In this document: positions 31,806 through 40,912 of the stretch, in pieces
Position numbering within the stretch: position 1 is the first letter of the stretch
How the letters are laid out: every line of letters begins with the position of its first letter
DNA from: Bacillota bacterium
GTDB lineage: Bacteria > Bacillota > Clostridia > Lachnospirales > Lachnospiraceae
Reading direction: 5' to 3'
DNA length: 64,000 bases
Assembly (NCBI GenBank): GCA_023390555.1
Contig: JAEWCQ010000026.1
Span: 4,381 to 68,380 of the forward strand
Notes under the pieces: model-generated
What the model saw: only the letters and a program-made list of their open reading frames with translations
The model's database searches: none
Told to the model about the DNA's origin: nothing
Made by a program: the position numbers and the translations under genes

Positions 31806-32123
31806 ATGAATGAAGCAAATAAAGCGTCTAACCGGATTGCATTGGTTGCGATGCTGTTGGGAATCAGCGGCATGATGCTGTCCTGCCTGGTTGTTGGCGG
31901 CGTGATTTCCATAGCCGGACTGATTATCGGCATTGTATCATTGAGAGACGCAGATTGTACCAAAAAGGGGTTTTCAGTCACTGGCATTATTACATCGGCC
32001 GTTGGCATCATTGTAGCAATTGTGGCGCTTTTTGCATTGATAGGAGTACTGAATTATGAGAACCTTACAGACGTAAATCAAAGTACTCAGAGCATCTATC
32101 AGAATGTAACAGAACTCCTTTAA
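31806..32123 (+). CDS. DUF4190-type membrane protein
   Basis: The 105-residue protein has two to three transmembrane helices: ALVAMLLGISGMMLSCLVVGG, ISIAGLIIGIVSL, and TGIITSAVGIIVAIVALFAL. Glycine-rich spacing and the LRDAD turn between helices fit DUF4190. It is 16 bp after sigH and may be co-transcribed. Function is unknown. Confidence 0.75.
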   Translation: MNEANKASNRIALVAMLLGISGMMLSCLVVGGVISIAGLIIGIVSLRDADCTKKGFSVTGIITSAVGIIVAIVALFALIGVLNYENLTDVNQSTQSIYQNVTELL

Positions 32124-32186
32124 AGTGAATTTACACCAATTATCAGTCTTTTCGAAAAATTTCTTTTAAAAACAAGGGGCGATCAC

Positions 32187-32215
32187 TTGACAAGTTCTGT
32201 TTCATATAGTATATT
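32187..32215 (+). promoter_or_regulatory. Promoter of tRNA-Thr
   Basis: TTGACA (32187-32192), 17 bases, TATATT (32210-32215). Confidence 0.8.
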
Positions 32216-32242
32216 ATTACTCGTTGAGGCAATCAACAAGAT

Positions 32243-32315
32243 GCTGCTGTGGCTCAGTCGGTAGAGCGTCGCATTGGTAGTGCGGAGGTCACGGGTCCGA
32301 TTCCCGTCAGCAGCT
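32243..32315 (+). tRNA. tRNA-Thr (GGT)
   Basis: A 73-base cloverleaf with acceptor stem GCTGCTG/CAGCAGC, D-loop TGGCTCAGTCGGTAGAGC, anticodon stem CGCA/TGCG around TTGGTAG (anticodon GGT) and T-loop GGTCCGATTCC. CCA is not encoded. Confidence 0.94.
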
Positions 32316-32334
32316 TTTTATAAGGCAATGAAGC

Positions 32335-32384
32335 AAAAAAGATAGGAATTCAAGCAGTCAATGCAGTGAATTCCTATCTTTTTT
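32335..32384. terminator. Bidirectional terminator
   Basis: An 18-bp perfect stem (32335-32352 with 32367-32384) has A-runs and T-runs at its ends. It separates tRNA-Thr from the convergent lipid/surface protein gene. Confidence 0.9.
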
Positions 32385-32402
32385 ATTTGGCCAGAGTCTT
32401 TT

Positions 32403-33158
32403 CTATTCGCCTGCAGGCACTAATTGAATGCTTGTTCCCGAAACGGAGAGCGTAGTATTTTCCGGCAATTGAACATTGCTGAACTTCTGAATACTAAAGC
32501 CGTCGTTTTCTGTGTTAAACACTTCGTTTATTCCACCGTCATATAGGTTGCTGGAATTTACGTTTCCGGAGCCGCCGGTCGCGATGACGTTATAAGTTCC
32601 GGCTGGGAAATCTGTCCCCGCAACATAATTACCTGCCTGTAAGTCAATTGGGGTGGTATCTGCTGCACTTCTTGGAACCACACTGCTGACAAGTGCGTTT
32701 TCCGAGACGATATGTAAGGATACCGTTCCGCCCACGGATAGAACAACACCATCTTCGAGCTGCGCACCGTTAAACGTTTCCTGCGTATATTCGTCGGCAG
32801 GAGTACCCATCACTTCATTCAGACCACCGTTATATAAATTGCTGGAATTTACATTGCCGCTTCCTGAGGTCGCTGTGATATTATAAGTTCCGGCAGGGAT
32901 GTCTTTGCCGGCAGTATACAATCCAGCTGTTAAATCGGTCTCATAGTGCTCGGTAGTAGCCTCACTGCTTTCTGCTTGGGCTGAAGATTCAGAATCTGCA
33001 GATTTTTGTTCAGAGTTCTGTGTGGCTGTTTCGGTGGTGTCATTCCCGGTCTTTTTGTCATTGTCTTTTTTGGTACTGTTGCCGCCAATCAGACCGACCA
33101 CAATGAGTAATGCTAATATTACAATTATAATAATACCTATTTTTTTTATTGCTTTCAT
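32403..33158 (-). CDS. Membrane-anchored protein with two beta repeats
   Basis: The 251-residue protein has an N-terminal hydrophobic anchor (IGIIIIVILALLIVVGLIGG) with no lipobox Cys, a Ser/Glu/Thr-rich linker to about residue 75, and two tandem repeats of about 80 residues. Each repeat contains AGxYxAGxDxPAGTYNxxA, then GSGNVNSSNLY and a final VSLHIV or SIQLVP strand. The repeats look like extracellular beta domains. It follows the PH-domain gene by 21 bp in the same operon. Function unknown. Confidence 0.75.
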   Translation of the reverse strand: MKAIKKIGIIIIVILALLIVVGLIGGNSTKKDNDKKTGNDTTETATQNSEQKSADSESSAQAESSEATTEHYETDLTAGLYTAGKDIPAGTYNITATSGSGNVNSSNLYNGGLNEVMGTPADEYTQETFNGAQLEDGVVLSVGGTVSLHIVSENALVSSVVPRSAADTTPIDLQAGNYVAGTDFPAGTYNVIATGGSGNVNSSNLYDGGINEVFNTENDGFSIQKFSNVQLPENTTLSVSGTSIQLVPAGE

Positions 33159-33179
33159 AATCTCGTCCTTCTTTCTTTT

Positions 33180-33554
33180 TTATAAAATGTACTCGCCGAT
33201 CATCTGCCCAATTTGTACAATATCGCTGGCGCCCGTAAACTCGAATCTTACTTTACCAAGTCCGCTGAAATACAGTTCCAGTTCGCTGTCTAAATCAAAG
33301 ACACCAGAGGTCTCTACCGAGAATACCTGAACTTTGGAATATGGCAGAGAAGAGAAGTCTTTTTTCTTGCCTGTCAAGCCCTGGACATTCACAGAGACAA
33401 TTCTTTTATCGGTGAAGACTACAAAGTCCCGCATTGATCTGTAAGCGCCAATTACGGATTCACCGGAGATCAATAGTGGAGAAATTTCGCCCATAATGGA
33501 ATTTACTTCCACCTTGCTCAGTTTTACGGTTGCCTTATTTTGGAAATCAATCAT
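33180..33554 (-). CDS. Bacterial PH-domain protein
   Basis: From ATG 33554 (GGAGGG seven bases upstream) the 124-residue product has the PH-like motif GAYRSMRDFVVFTDKRIVSV, then LPYSKVQVFSVETSG, DLDSELELYFSG and a C-terminal helix DIVQIGQMIGEYIL. This is the bPH_1/YokE-like fold seen in many Firmicutes stress or membrane-associated proteins. It heads a two-gene operon with the repeat protein. Partner and role are unknown. Confidence 0.82.
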   Translation of the reverse strand: MIDFQNKATVKLSKVEVNSIMGEISPLLISGESVIGAYRSMRDFVVFTDKRIVSVNVQGLTGKKKDFSSLPYSKVQVFSVETSGVFDLDSELELYFSGLGKVRFEFTGASDIVQIGQMIGEYIL

Positions 33555-33784
33555 GATGCTCCCTCCTTTCTTTTGTATCATTTATATAAATCGATCGCCC
33601 TTTCAAGGTCGAAATATATAAGTGGTCTTCTGTAGTAAATGGAAAAAATATCCAATTAATTAAGACGACATGTAAAATTTTAACATATTTTTAAGGAAAG
33701 TAAAGATTTAACAGGAAAAGTACCGATCGTACCATATAATTTCTTTTTACATATGATGTAGGAGAAACAGAAAAGGAGATTATC

Positions 33785-34303
33785 ATGAATCGTTATAGCA
33801 GAGGCAGCCAGCCCGTCCGCGGGAATGTCTATCAGTGGGAGCATGGGCCGGGGCCATTTGCAGTCAATGTGGAATGTGCTGCAAAAAAGAATCAAAATTA
33901 CAGGGCTGCAGTTTGGACAGGGGAAAATCTGCAGATGACCGTTATGTCTATTCCTACTCAGTGTGAAACCGGAGTTGAGGTGCATCCGGACACGGATCAG
34001 ATGCTTCGTGTGGAAGACGGACAGGGGCTCGTCCGTGTAGGCTGCAGTGAGGATCAGTTGAATTGTAAACAGAAGCTTGACATAGGAGATGCCGTTTTCA
34101 TACCGGCAGGAGTATGGTATAATTTTATGAATACGGGAGAGTGCAATTTGAAACTATCTTCTGTCTATGCACCACCCGAGCATGCAAGGGGAACGGTGCA
34201 TCGGACGAAGGAGGAAGCGGAGGCGTCGGAACAGAAACTAGGAGCAATCCAGTCAGAAACTAGGAGCAAGCAAAATAACGATGTAAAAGACGAAGTAACA
34301 TAA
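33785..34303 (+). CDS. Cupin-domain protein
   Basis: The 172-residue protein has a central cupin: ETGVEVHPDTDQMLRVEDG (motif 1, with one His and a Glu/Asp pair) and GDAVFIPAGVWYNFMNTG (motif 2, where the usual His is Trp). Metal binding is therefore uncertain. A basic, Gln- and Lys-rich tail follows. Similar stand-alone cupins in gut Clostridia are small and cytoplasmic with unknown substrate. AAAGGAG precedes ATG, and the gene has its own terminator. Confidence 0.85.
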   Translation: MNRYSRGSQPVRGNVYQWEHGPGPFAVNVECAAKKNQNYRAAVWTGENLQMTVMSIPTQCETGVEVHPDTDQMLRVEDGQGLVRVGCSEDQLNCKQKLDIGDAVFIPAGVWYNFMNTGECNLKLSSVYAPPEHARGTVHRTKEEAEASEQKLGAIQSETRSKQNNDVKDEVT

Positions 34304-34339
34304 TAATTTGCATAGATAGAGCGGCCAGACCACCAGCCA

Positions 34340-34373
34340 AAGAACTCCCTGCACATGCAGGGAGTTCTTTTTA
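34340..34373. terminator. Bidirectional terminator
   Basis: AAGAACTCCCTGCA and TGCAGGGAGTTCTT are exact complements with a 2-base loop, followed by T residues. It separates the cupin gene from the convergent PLP enzyme gene. Confidence 0.9.
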
Positions 34374-34378
34374 CGGTA

Positions 34379-35587
34379 TCAGTCAAATACACGCAGTGCA
34401 TTGGTAAAATCTGCGATCAGATCCTGCGCATTTTCGATGCCGGTGGACACACGCATCAATCCGCCGGATATCTGCATCTTTTTCAAATCTTCCGCCGGAA
34501 CATGCATATGAGAGGATAACAGCGGATAGGAAAGTGTCGTGCGGATGCCGCCCAAAGTCGGTGCATAATGCGCAAGGTGGAGTTTATCCATGAATGCATT
34601 GATTTTGGCGCGGTCGTCCGGCATTTCGAAGCTGAACATGCCGGTTGCCTGCTCAGGAGACCGGAAGAGCTTCTGGCCGAGTGCATACTGCGGATGTGTG
34701 CTGACCGCCGGATGATTGACACAGGAGACATGCGGATTTTCAGCCAGTGCGAGAGCCAGTTTCGCTGCATTTTCACACTGTTTTTTAATACGCAGATCCG
34801 CTGTGTGAATCCCGCGAAATACCATAAACGAGGCAAATGGGCAGCCGCTTGTTCCGGTCAGCATCCGGGTAGTGTGAATTTTGTCAAACAGACTTTGCTC
34901 TTTTAGGGTGATGGAACCTGCCAGTGCATCCGAGTGCCCATTGATAAATTTGGTCAGGCTGTTGATTACAATGTCTGCGCCAAGAGATAATGGTTTTACG
35001 CAGATGGGGGTCGTAAATGTATTGTCGACCATCAAAAGAGCGTTTGTCTGATGCGCCAGAGAAGCAATTGACTCGATATCGCAGAGGCGGTCGGTCGGGT
35101 TGCTGGCTACTTCCGTGTAAAGCATTCTGGTATTTGGTTTTATTGCGGACTTTACGGCTTCCAGATCGTCAAAGGGGACGAAGTCTGTCTCCACGCCGTA
35201 GTTTTGAAGCAGAGAGGTGATTGCATCATAGGTCTCCCCGTAGATATTTTCATTGCATAAAAAATGATCGCCCCGCTGCAGCAGTGCGAAGTAAGTTGTT
35301 GTGATGGCACCCATGCCGGAAGAAAAAATCAGGGTATCCGTACCCTGTTCTAAAAAGGTCAGAACATCCGCCAATGCCTTGCGGTTCGGGTTACGGGTAC
35401 GGATATAGGTATAGCCCTTTTTCTCGTAAGTTGCGGCGACATCATCCAGATTCCCCATATTGAATGCACTTGTGAGAAACAGCGGGAAGGCCTCCGGGGA
35501 AATATCCATGCCGTTTACATGGTGGCCTTCGTACAAAAGTCTGGTTTCTTCCTCAAATGTAATGTCTTCAAATTCAAATTTTTCCAT
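34379..35587 (-). CDS. Cys/Met-metabolism PLP-dependent enzyme 1 (cystathionine synthase/lyase family)
   Basis: The 402-residue fold-type I enzyme has TYIRTRNPNRKALADVL (phosphate-side arginine), FSSGMGAITTTYFAL, YTEVASNPT, LLMVDNTFTTP and the Schiff-base lysine in VINSLTKFINGHSD. The family covers cystathionine gamma-synthase, beta/gamma-lyases, methionine gamma-lyase and O-acylhomoserine sulfhydrylases, which sequence alone does not separate. Here the RNPNR segment differs from the usual RxxNPT, and a paralogue at 37831 shares it. A promoter with a 19-base spacer lies upstream, divergent from a LysR regulator. Confidence 0.9.
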   Translation of the reverse strand: MEKFEFEDITFEEETRLLYEGHHVNGMDISPEAFPLFLTSAFNMGNLDDVAATYEKKGYTYIRTRNPNRKALADVLTFLEQGTDTLIFSSGMGAITTTYFALLQRGDHFLCNENIYGETYDAITSLLQNYGVETDFVPFDDLEAVKSAIKPNTRMLYTEVASNPTDRLCDIESIASLAHQTNALLMVDNTFTTPICVKPLSLGADIVINSLTKFINGHSDALAGSITLKEQSLFDKIHTTRMLTGTSGCPFASFMVFRGIHTADLRIKKQCENAAKLALALAENPHVSCVNHPAVSTHPQYALGQKLFRSPEQATGMFSFEMPDDRAKINAFMDKLHLAHYAPTLGGIRTTLSYPLLSSHMHVPAEDLKKMQISGGLMRVSTGIENAQDLIADFTNALRVFD

Positions 35588-35653
35588 AAATGAAACACTC
35601 CTTCTATTATTTTTCTGTTTGCCGGATATCCCGTAAAAGGATCATCCAGTATT

Positions 35654-35684
35654 GTTATAAACTCTGTATCCGTTTCAGAGTCAA
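35654..35684 (-). promoter_or_regulatory. MerR-type promoter of PLP enzyme 1
   Basis: On the minus strand TTGACT (35679-35684), a 19-base spacer, TATAAC (35654-35659). The spacer holds the exact dyad ACTCTG/CAGAGT. A 19-base spacer with a central dyad is the hallmark of MerR-activated promoters. Confidence 0.65.
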
Positions 35685-35767
35685 GAACTTCCAGAAGAAT
35701 TTTTCTGGCAATCCGATTGGAATATGTTACAATGTTAGACATTAATAATACGACAAGGAGTGATGTT

Positions 35768-36685
35768 ATGAATTTGAAAGAACAGGAGTACATCTGTGCA
35801 ATTGCAAAAAAGAGAAGTATCACAAAGGCGTCTAAGGAGCTTCATATTACCCAGTCGGCATTGAGTCTGTTTGTACAGAATGTGGAGAAACAGATGGGAA
35901 TTCAACTGTTTGAACGTTATAAAAAAGAGATGATACCTACCTATTATGGGGAATTGTATTTGGAATATGCCGGTCGGATTCTGCGGGAAGGAAGGGAATA
36001 CGATCAGAAGCTGAAGAGTATGCTGGAAAATAAAGACGGCAGAATCCGTTTTGGAATTAACAGCAGGCGCTCACCCTATATTGTCCCGGGGATGTTGACA
36101 AAGATGCAGGCAATGTATCCCAATGTGGACATCTTTGTCAAAGAATCGGATACCCTGATGCTCACCTCCATGCTGCTTGGCAATGAGCTGGACTGTACGT
36201 ATTCCTATGCGGAAATTCATGACAGAGCTGTGATTTCCGAATTGCTTCTGGAAGAGCGGATTGGGATGGCCATCGGCAGGAAACATCCGAAAATGAAGTA
36301 TGTATTCTACGATGAGGAACGGCAGGAATATCGGATTGATGCGCAGTATCTCAATCATGAGACATTTTTGCTCTATGAAAATGATGAGACCAGGAATTGT
36401 TTTGACCGTTGGGCTGCGAGTGAAGGAATTCAGCCTGTGATACAGGAATACTACAATGTGGAGACGATGCTTGCATTGGCAGAGATCGGATACGGGATTC
36501 CCTATCTGAATGAAATGTACATCAAAAACTATCATAAGAATTGGAAAGGGGAAAAGCATCTGAAGTTTGTACTTGCAGAACGGCAAAAAGATGAAATCGA
36601 GGTATATTTTTCCTATCACGAACGGTTGTTGGAAAATCAGTATGGAAAAAAATTTATTGATATTATCAAACATATCCAGATTTAA
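35768..36685 (+). CDS. LysR-family regulator
   Basis: From ATG 35768 (AAGGAGTG upstream) the 305-residue protein has the LysR helix-turn-helix: YICAIAKKRSITKASKELHITQSALSLFV at residues about 6-35, followed by EKQMGIQLFERYKK. The effector domain begins near residue 90 (IRFGINSRRSPYIVPGML). It is divergent from PLP enzyme 1 and upstream of the deacylase-PLP-importer genes, so it is the prime candidate for controlling the cluster. LysR co-inducers are often pathway intermediates; here unknown. Confidence 0.92.
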   Translation: MNLKEQEYICAIAKKRSITKASKELHITQSALSLFVQNVEKQMGIQLFERYKKEMIPTYYGELYLEYAGRILREGREYDQKLKSMLENKDGRIRFGINSRRSPYIVPGMLTKMQAMYPNVDIFVKESDTLMLTSMLLGNELDCTYSYAEIHDRAVISELLLEERIGMAIGRKHPKMKYVFYDEERQEYRIDAQYLNHETFLLYENDETRNCFDRWAASEGIQPVIQEYYNVETMLALAEIGYGIPYLNEMYIKNYHKNWKGEKHLKFVLAERQKDEIEVYFSYHERLLENQYGKKFIDIIKHIQI

Positions 36686-36732
36686 AAATGGAAGTATTAG
36701 GAAAACAAATCAAAATAATAAAATTAATTCAT

Positions 36733-36760
36733 TTGACAAATGCAAATATCCATGTAAAAT
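36733..36760 (+). promoter_or_regulatory. Promoter of the deacylase-PLP unit
   Basis: TTGACA (36733-36738), 16 bases, TAAAAT (36755-36760). It lies 96 bp upstream of the deacylase ATG, leaving room for a LysR site. Confidence 0.6.
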
Positions 36761-36856
36761 ATGAACCATAAAAGCAATGGTGCTGAAAGAAAAAGCAGGC
36801 CATTGTTTTTTTATGGAAAAGAAAAGGTACGACAGAACAGAAAAAGGTGGATGATT

Positions 36857-37810
36857 ATGAAAAGCAGAATTTTGGAATTTGGAAACCTGAAATGCAGGCC
36901 CGGAGAAAAGGTGCAGGGCATGATGAAATTTGCAGATACGGGAATTGAATCGCCCCTGACCCTGATCAATGGGACAGAGGACGGAAAGGTAATTCTGCTG
37001 ACAGCCGGAATACACGGCGGGGAATATCCAAGTATAGAAGGTGTGATGGAACTGGCACAGGAATTACTGCCGCAGGATATCCGTGGCGGAATGGTCATTT
37101 TTCATCCGATTAATGTGGAAGGATTCTATGAACGGGTATCCGGAATCTATCCGCCGTCCGGAGAAAATCTGAACCGTCAATATCCGGGCAGTCCGGATGG
37201 AACCGTTGGAGAACGTTTTGCCTATGCATTGGTACACGATGTCATGGAAAAATGTGACGGTATGATAGATACCCATGGAGGGGATCTGCATGAACAGCTC
37301 CCGCCCTATGTATATTATCCGGGTGTGGGGAATCAGGAAGTCGTGGAACAGTCCAGACTGGCAGCTTCTGTTACGAAAGTCAGCTATATGGTCAAATCAC
37401 AGTGTACCGGAAATGCCTATCATATCTGCAACGGGTTTGGAATTCCGAGCATGCTGCTGGAACTGGGCGGTAAGGGTCTCTGGAACAGACAGGAAGTGGA
37501 AGACTACAAATTCAATATCAAAAATGTACTGCGGTATTGGAGCGTTTTAGAAGGAGAAGTAATCCAGCCGGATAAACCGGCCTATGTGATTACACGCGCG
37601 GAATACATCGATGCCGGACACTCCGGCTGCTGGTACCCGCAGACAGAGCTGGAAGAAAAGGTAAGTAAAGGGCAGCTGTTAGGTGTGATCAAAGATTTCT
37701 TCGGAAACATCGTCGAAGAAGTACATGCGGAATTTGATGCGATTGTGCTGTTCAACACAGTTTCGCTGGCAATTAAAGCAGGTGACCCGATTATCACCTA
37801 TGGAATATAA
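36857..37810 (+). CDS. Succinylglutamate desuccinylase/aspartoacylase-family deacylase
   Basis: From ATG 36857 (AAGGTGG upstream) the protein is 317 residues. It is an M14-like zinc hydrolase: GIHGGEYPS supplies His53 and Glu56, IDTHGGD a third ligand near residue 142, and MLLELGG the catalytic Glu region. A C-terminal beta domain (GHSGCWYPQ, VEEVHAEFDA) is typical. Family members remove N-acyl groups from amino acids. It is 20 bp upstream of PLP enzyme 2, implying that a deacylated amino acid is passed on to the PLP enzyme. Confidence 0.88.
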   Translation: MKSRILEFGNLKCRPGEKVQGMMKFADTGIESPLTLINGTEDGKVILLTAGIHGGEYPSIEGVMELAQELLPQDIRGGMVIFHPINVEGFYERVSGIYPPSGENLNRQYPGSPDGTVGERFAYALVHDVMEKCDGMIDTHGGDLHEQLPPYVYYPGVGNQEVVEQSRLAASVTKVSYMVKSQCTGNAYHICNGFGIPSMLLELGGKGLWNRQEVEDYKFNIKNVLRYWSVLEGEVIQPDKPAYVITRAEYIDAGHSGCWYPQTELEEKVSKGQLLGVIKDFFGNIVEEVHAEFDAIVLFNTVSLAIKAGDPIITYGI

Positions 37811-37830
37811 GAAGAAGGAGAGAATGGATT

Positions 37831-39033
37831 ATGTTAGGAGAAATAGATGAAAACTGGGAGTTTACGACCAGGTTATTAAATGAAGGTGCATATTTTAAAT
37901 TGGAAACAAGCCACCCGGAAGCATTGCCGATCCATATGTCGACCGCACATAATGTGGAGGATCTGGCCGATCTGGAAAGGCGTTACGATGTCAGCGGATA
38001 TTGTTACAATCGCAACCGCAATCCGAACCGGACGGCATTGAATGAACTGATGTGCTGTCTGGAAAGCGGCGAAGCTTCGATTGCATGTGCTTCCGGCATG
38101 GCAGCAATATCAAGTGCAGTCATTGCCAATACAAAAGCAGGAGATCACATCCTCTCAGACCGCACCCTGTATGGTGAGGCTATCGAAATATTTGAGGACA
38201 TTCTCAATAAATATAAGGTAGAAACAACCTTCGCCGATTTTACCGATCTGGAGGATGTCAGAGCAAAAATTCAGCCGAACACGGTCATGCTCTATACGGA
38301 GACCGTATCCAATCCGCTGATCGCAGTACCCGATCTGGAAGAGATTTCCGAGATCGCCCATGCGCATGGTGCGCTGCTGATCGTTGACAATACCTTTATG
38401 ACAGGAGCACTGGTTCAGCCATTGAGTCTGGGGGCGGATATCGTGGTGAACAGTCTGACGAAATTTGCAAACGGACATTCCGATGCCGTATGCGGAGCAG
38501 TCACCGGAAGATCGGATCTGATCAAAAATATCTATAATCTGCAGGTCCTTTTGGGTTCACAGGCCGATCCGTTCACTTCCTGGCTGACCTGCCGCGGTAT
38601 CCGTACGCTGGAACTTCGTATTCAGCGGCAGAGTAAAAATGCGGCAGCACTTGCAGAAGCGCTGGAACAATCACCTTATGTCAGGAAAGTGAATTATCCG
38701 GGACTGCATTCGCATGCGCAGCATGCGGTTGCAGAGCGGGAATTCGGACCGTATTATGGCGGCATGTTAAGCTTTGAAATAGACGAAGAACGGGATAAGA
38801 TGAATCTCTTTTTAAGAAGCATGAATCTGGCACATTATGCCATGACATTGGGAGGATACCGCACGACCCTGTCCTATCCGCCGCTTTCTTCTCATGAGAA
38901 TGTTCCGGAGGAGGATCGGTTAAAGATGGGTATTACGAACGGTCTGCTTCGGGTATCTGTTGGAATTGAAGAAGAAAAAGATATTGTTGAGGATTTCCTG
39001 CATGCACTGGAAATTGCTTACGGAAAAAACTAA
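37831..39033 (+). CDS. Cys/Met-metabolism PLP-dependent enzyme 2
   Basis: The 400-residue paralogue of the enzyme at 34379 has YCYNRNRNPNRTALNELM, CASGMAAISSAVIANT, YTETVSNPL, LLIVDNTFMTG and the Schiff-base lysine in VVNSLTKFANGHSD. The shared RNPNR and the LAHYAxTLGGxRTTLSYPxLSSH segment set both apart from typical MetB/MetC. It is probably co-transcribed with the deacylase. Elimination or replacement chemistry on a sulfur- or oxygen-substituted amino acid is likely; the exact substrate is unknown. Confidence 0.9.
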   Translation: MLGEIDENWEFTTRLLNEGAYFKLETSHPEALPIHMSTAHNVEDLADLERRYDVSGYCYNRNRNPNRTALNELMCCLESGEASIACASGMAAISSAVIANTKAGDHILSDRTLYGEAIEIFEDILNKYKVETTFADFTDLEDVRAKIQPNTVMLYTETVSNPLIAVPDLEEISEIAHAHGALLIVDNTFMTGALVQPLSLGADIVVNSLTKFANGHSDAVCGAVTGRSDLIKNIYNLQVLLGSQADPFTSWLTCRGIRTLELRIQRQSKNAAALAEALEQSPYVRKVNYPGLHSHAQHAVAEREFGPYYGGMLSFEIDEERDKMNLFLRSMNLAHYAMTLGGYRTTLSYPPLSSHENVPEEDRLKMGITNGLLRVSVGIEEEKDIVEDFLHALEIAYGKN

Positions 39034-39056
39034 AAACAGGAAATCCAGGAAAAACA

Positions 39057-39096
39057 GGTCAACGTTGACAGAGAAAGCAGCGTTGGCCTTTTTTAT
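39057..39096 (+). terminator. Terminator or attenuator between PLP enzyme 2 and the importer
   Basis: GGTCAACG (39057-39064) pairs with CGTTGGCC (39081-39088, one G-U) and is followed by six T residues. It separates the enzyme genes from the binding-protein gene, which may give different mRNA levels. Confidence 0.7.
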
Positions 39097-39157
39097 AGAA
39101 AAAACGTGTTATAAGACAATGGAAAAGAGAGAGAAAAAGCACAAGGAGGACTTAATT

Positions 39158-40801
39158 ATGAAGAAGAAACTGGTAGGAATATTACTGATTGTTTCCATGA
39201 CTGTTCTTGGGCTGTCCGGCTGCGGTGGTGCAGGTGCACAGACGGAAGAAGAAACGGCAGATACAACGGCTGTTTCGACGGAGACAGGTGAAATTCAGAA
39301 AAATGCAGATGTCATATCCGAAGTTACTGCAGATGCATCGGCTAAAATAGCAGACGAGATTACGTATGCCAGAGCTGCGGATGTCACTTGTCTGGATCCG
39401 GTATTAGTCAGTTATACCGCAGATATCCAGATTGTGAACATGATTTGTGAAGAGCTTGTTACTACAAATGACGACGGAACGGAGATTGTTCCGGGACTTG
39501 CGGAAAGCTGGGATGTCAGCGAAGACGGTCTGGTGTATACCTTTCACATCATCCCGGGGCTGAAATTCTCGGATGGCTCCGCTGTTACGGCAGAGGACTG
39601 GAAATTCTCCTTTGACCGGGCGATGACAACGGCAGAAAGTTCCTGGGCATTTGCCGTAGAAAATATTGCATCAGTAGAAACACCGAATGATGATACCGTA
39701 GTTATTACACAGAAAGAAGCAACCGCAAATCTGCTTTCGAATTTATCCTGCTTTAATGTGGCATTACAGTCCAAGGCACATTACGATGCAACCAACGGTT
39801 ATACGGATGCGGGAAGTTATCCGATCGGAACCGGCTCCTATTGTGTATCAGACTGGGTGACCGATGACCATATCACGTTGACTGCAAATCCAAATTATCA
39901 CGGAGATGCACCAAAGACAGCGACCATCAAATTCCTGACCGTACCGGATGACAATTCCAGAATGATGATGCTGAAATCCAAAGAGGTGGATGTGATTTCG
40001 GATATCCCATACAGTAATATGGAAGAATTGAACAGCACAGACGGGATTATTGCAGCAGGTTTGGAATCTACCGGAAACAAATATATTATATTCAATGAAA
40101 CATCCAATGAGGCACTTGCAAACAAAGAGGTCAGACAGGCTCTGCTCTATGCGACCGACAAGCAGCAGATCGTGGATATGGTATTGAACGGCTACGGAGA
40201 ACCGGCCGTATCTTTCCTGCCAATGAACGGACTTTACTGGAATGATGAGATTACACCGGTGGAGTATGATGTGGATAAGGCAAAGGATTTGCTTTCCGAT
40301 GCAGGCTATGCGGATGGATTCGATCTGGAAGTTCTGGTACCGTCCGGAAATGATACCTATGCTCAGATTGCTACGATCTTAAAAGATATGTGGGCACAGA
40401 TCGGTGTGAATCTGACGATCACATCGTTGGATCAGGCAGCCGTTTACGATCAGGAATATGCAATGAAGCATCAGATGCTGTTTGGTTCCTGGTCGGATGA
40501 TATCGCAGATCCGTCCCAGTTAGGTTCTTACTGGTGGGATTATGATGCTTCCCAGTGCTTTTTCACCGGATATCAGAATGAAGATGCACAGAAAATCTTT
40601 GAGCAGAGCCAGTATGAGCTGGATGATTCGGCAAGAGAGGATTTGTACTTCCAGTTACAGAAGATTTTCTATGATGATGTTGTCGCAATCAATATGTATC
40701 ATGCAGATGCAACCGTGGCTTTGTCGGACAGCATTCAGGGCTATGTACAGACTCCGCTGTATTCCTACCGTTTCGATAAATTGATCAAAGTGGAAGAGTA
40801 A
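39158..40801 (+). CDS. Dpp/Opp-type ABC transporter substrate-binding lipoprotein
   Basis: From ATG 39158 (AAGGAGG upstream) the 547-residue precursor has a lipoprotein signal MKKKLVGILLIVSMTVLG with lipobox LSGC near residue 24, then an acidic linker and the SBP_bac_5 domain (AESWDVSEDGLVYTFHI, LKFSDGSAVTAEDWKFSFDRAM, GTGSYCVSDW). Family members bind di- or oligopeptides, nickel or other small solutes outside the cell. All four membrane and ATPase partners follow. Context with a deacylase suggests an N-acyl amino acid or peptide ligand (inference). Confidence 0.92.
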   Translation: MKKKLVGILLIVSMTVLGLSGCGGAGAQTEEETADTTAVSTETGEIQKNADVISEVTADASAKIADEITYARAADVTCLDPVLVSYTADIQIVNMICEELVTTNDDGTEIVPGLAESWDVSEDGLVYTFHIIPGLKFSDGSAVTAEDWKFSFDRAMTTAESSWAFAVENIASVETPNDDTVVITQKEATANLLSNLSCFNVALQSKAHYDATNGYTDAGSYPIGTGSYCVSDWVTDDHITLTANPNYHGDAPKTATIKFLTVPDDNSRMMMLKSKEVDVISDIPYSNMEELNSTDGIIAAGLESTGNKYIIFNETSNEALANKEVRQALLYATDKQQIVDMVLNGYGEPAVSFLPMNGLYWNDEITPVEYDVDKAKDLLSDAGYADGFDLEVLVPSGNDTYAQIATILKDMWAQIGVNLTITSLDQAAVYDQEYAMKHQMLFGSWSDDIADPSQLGSYWWDYDASQCFFTGYQNEDAQKIFEQSQYELDDSAREDLYFQLQKIFYDDVVAINMYHADATVALSDSIQGYVQTPLYSYRFDKLIKVEE

Positions 40802-40912
40802 GTGCTGTTTCCGATGAAATAGAAATAGCAGGATTGTCGGCAGGCTGACGCCAGAAATGGCTGTCGGCTTTGTCGGCAGTCAGAGGTTGAAAGATACGAA
40901 AGGGGAAAAGAC

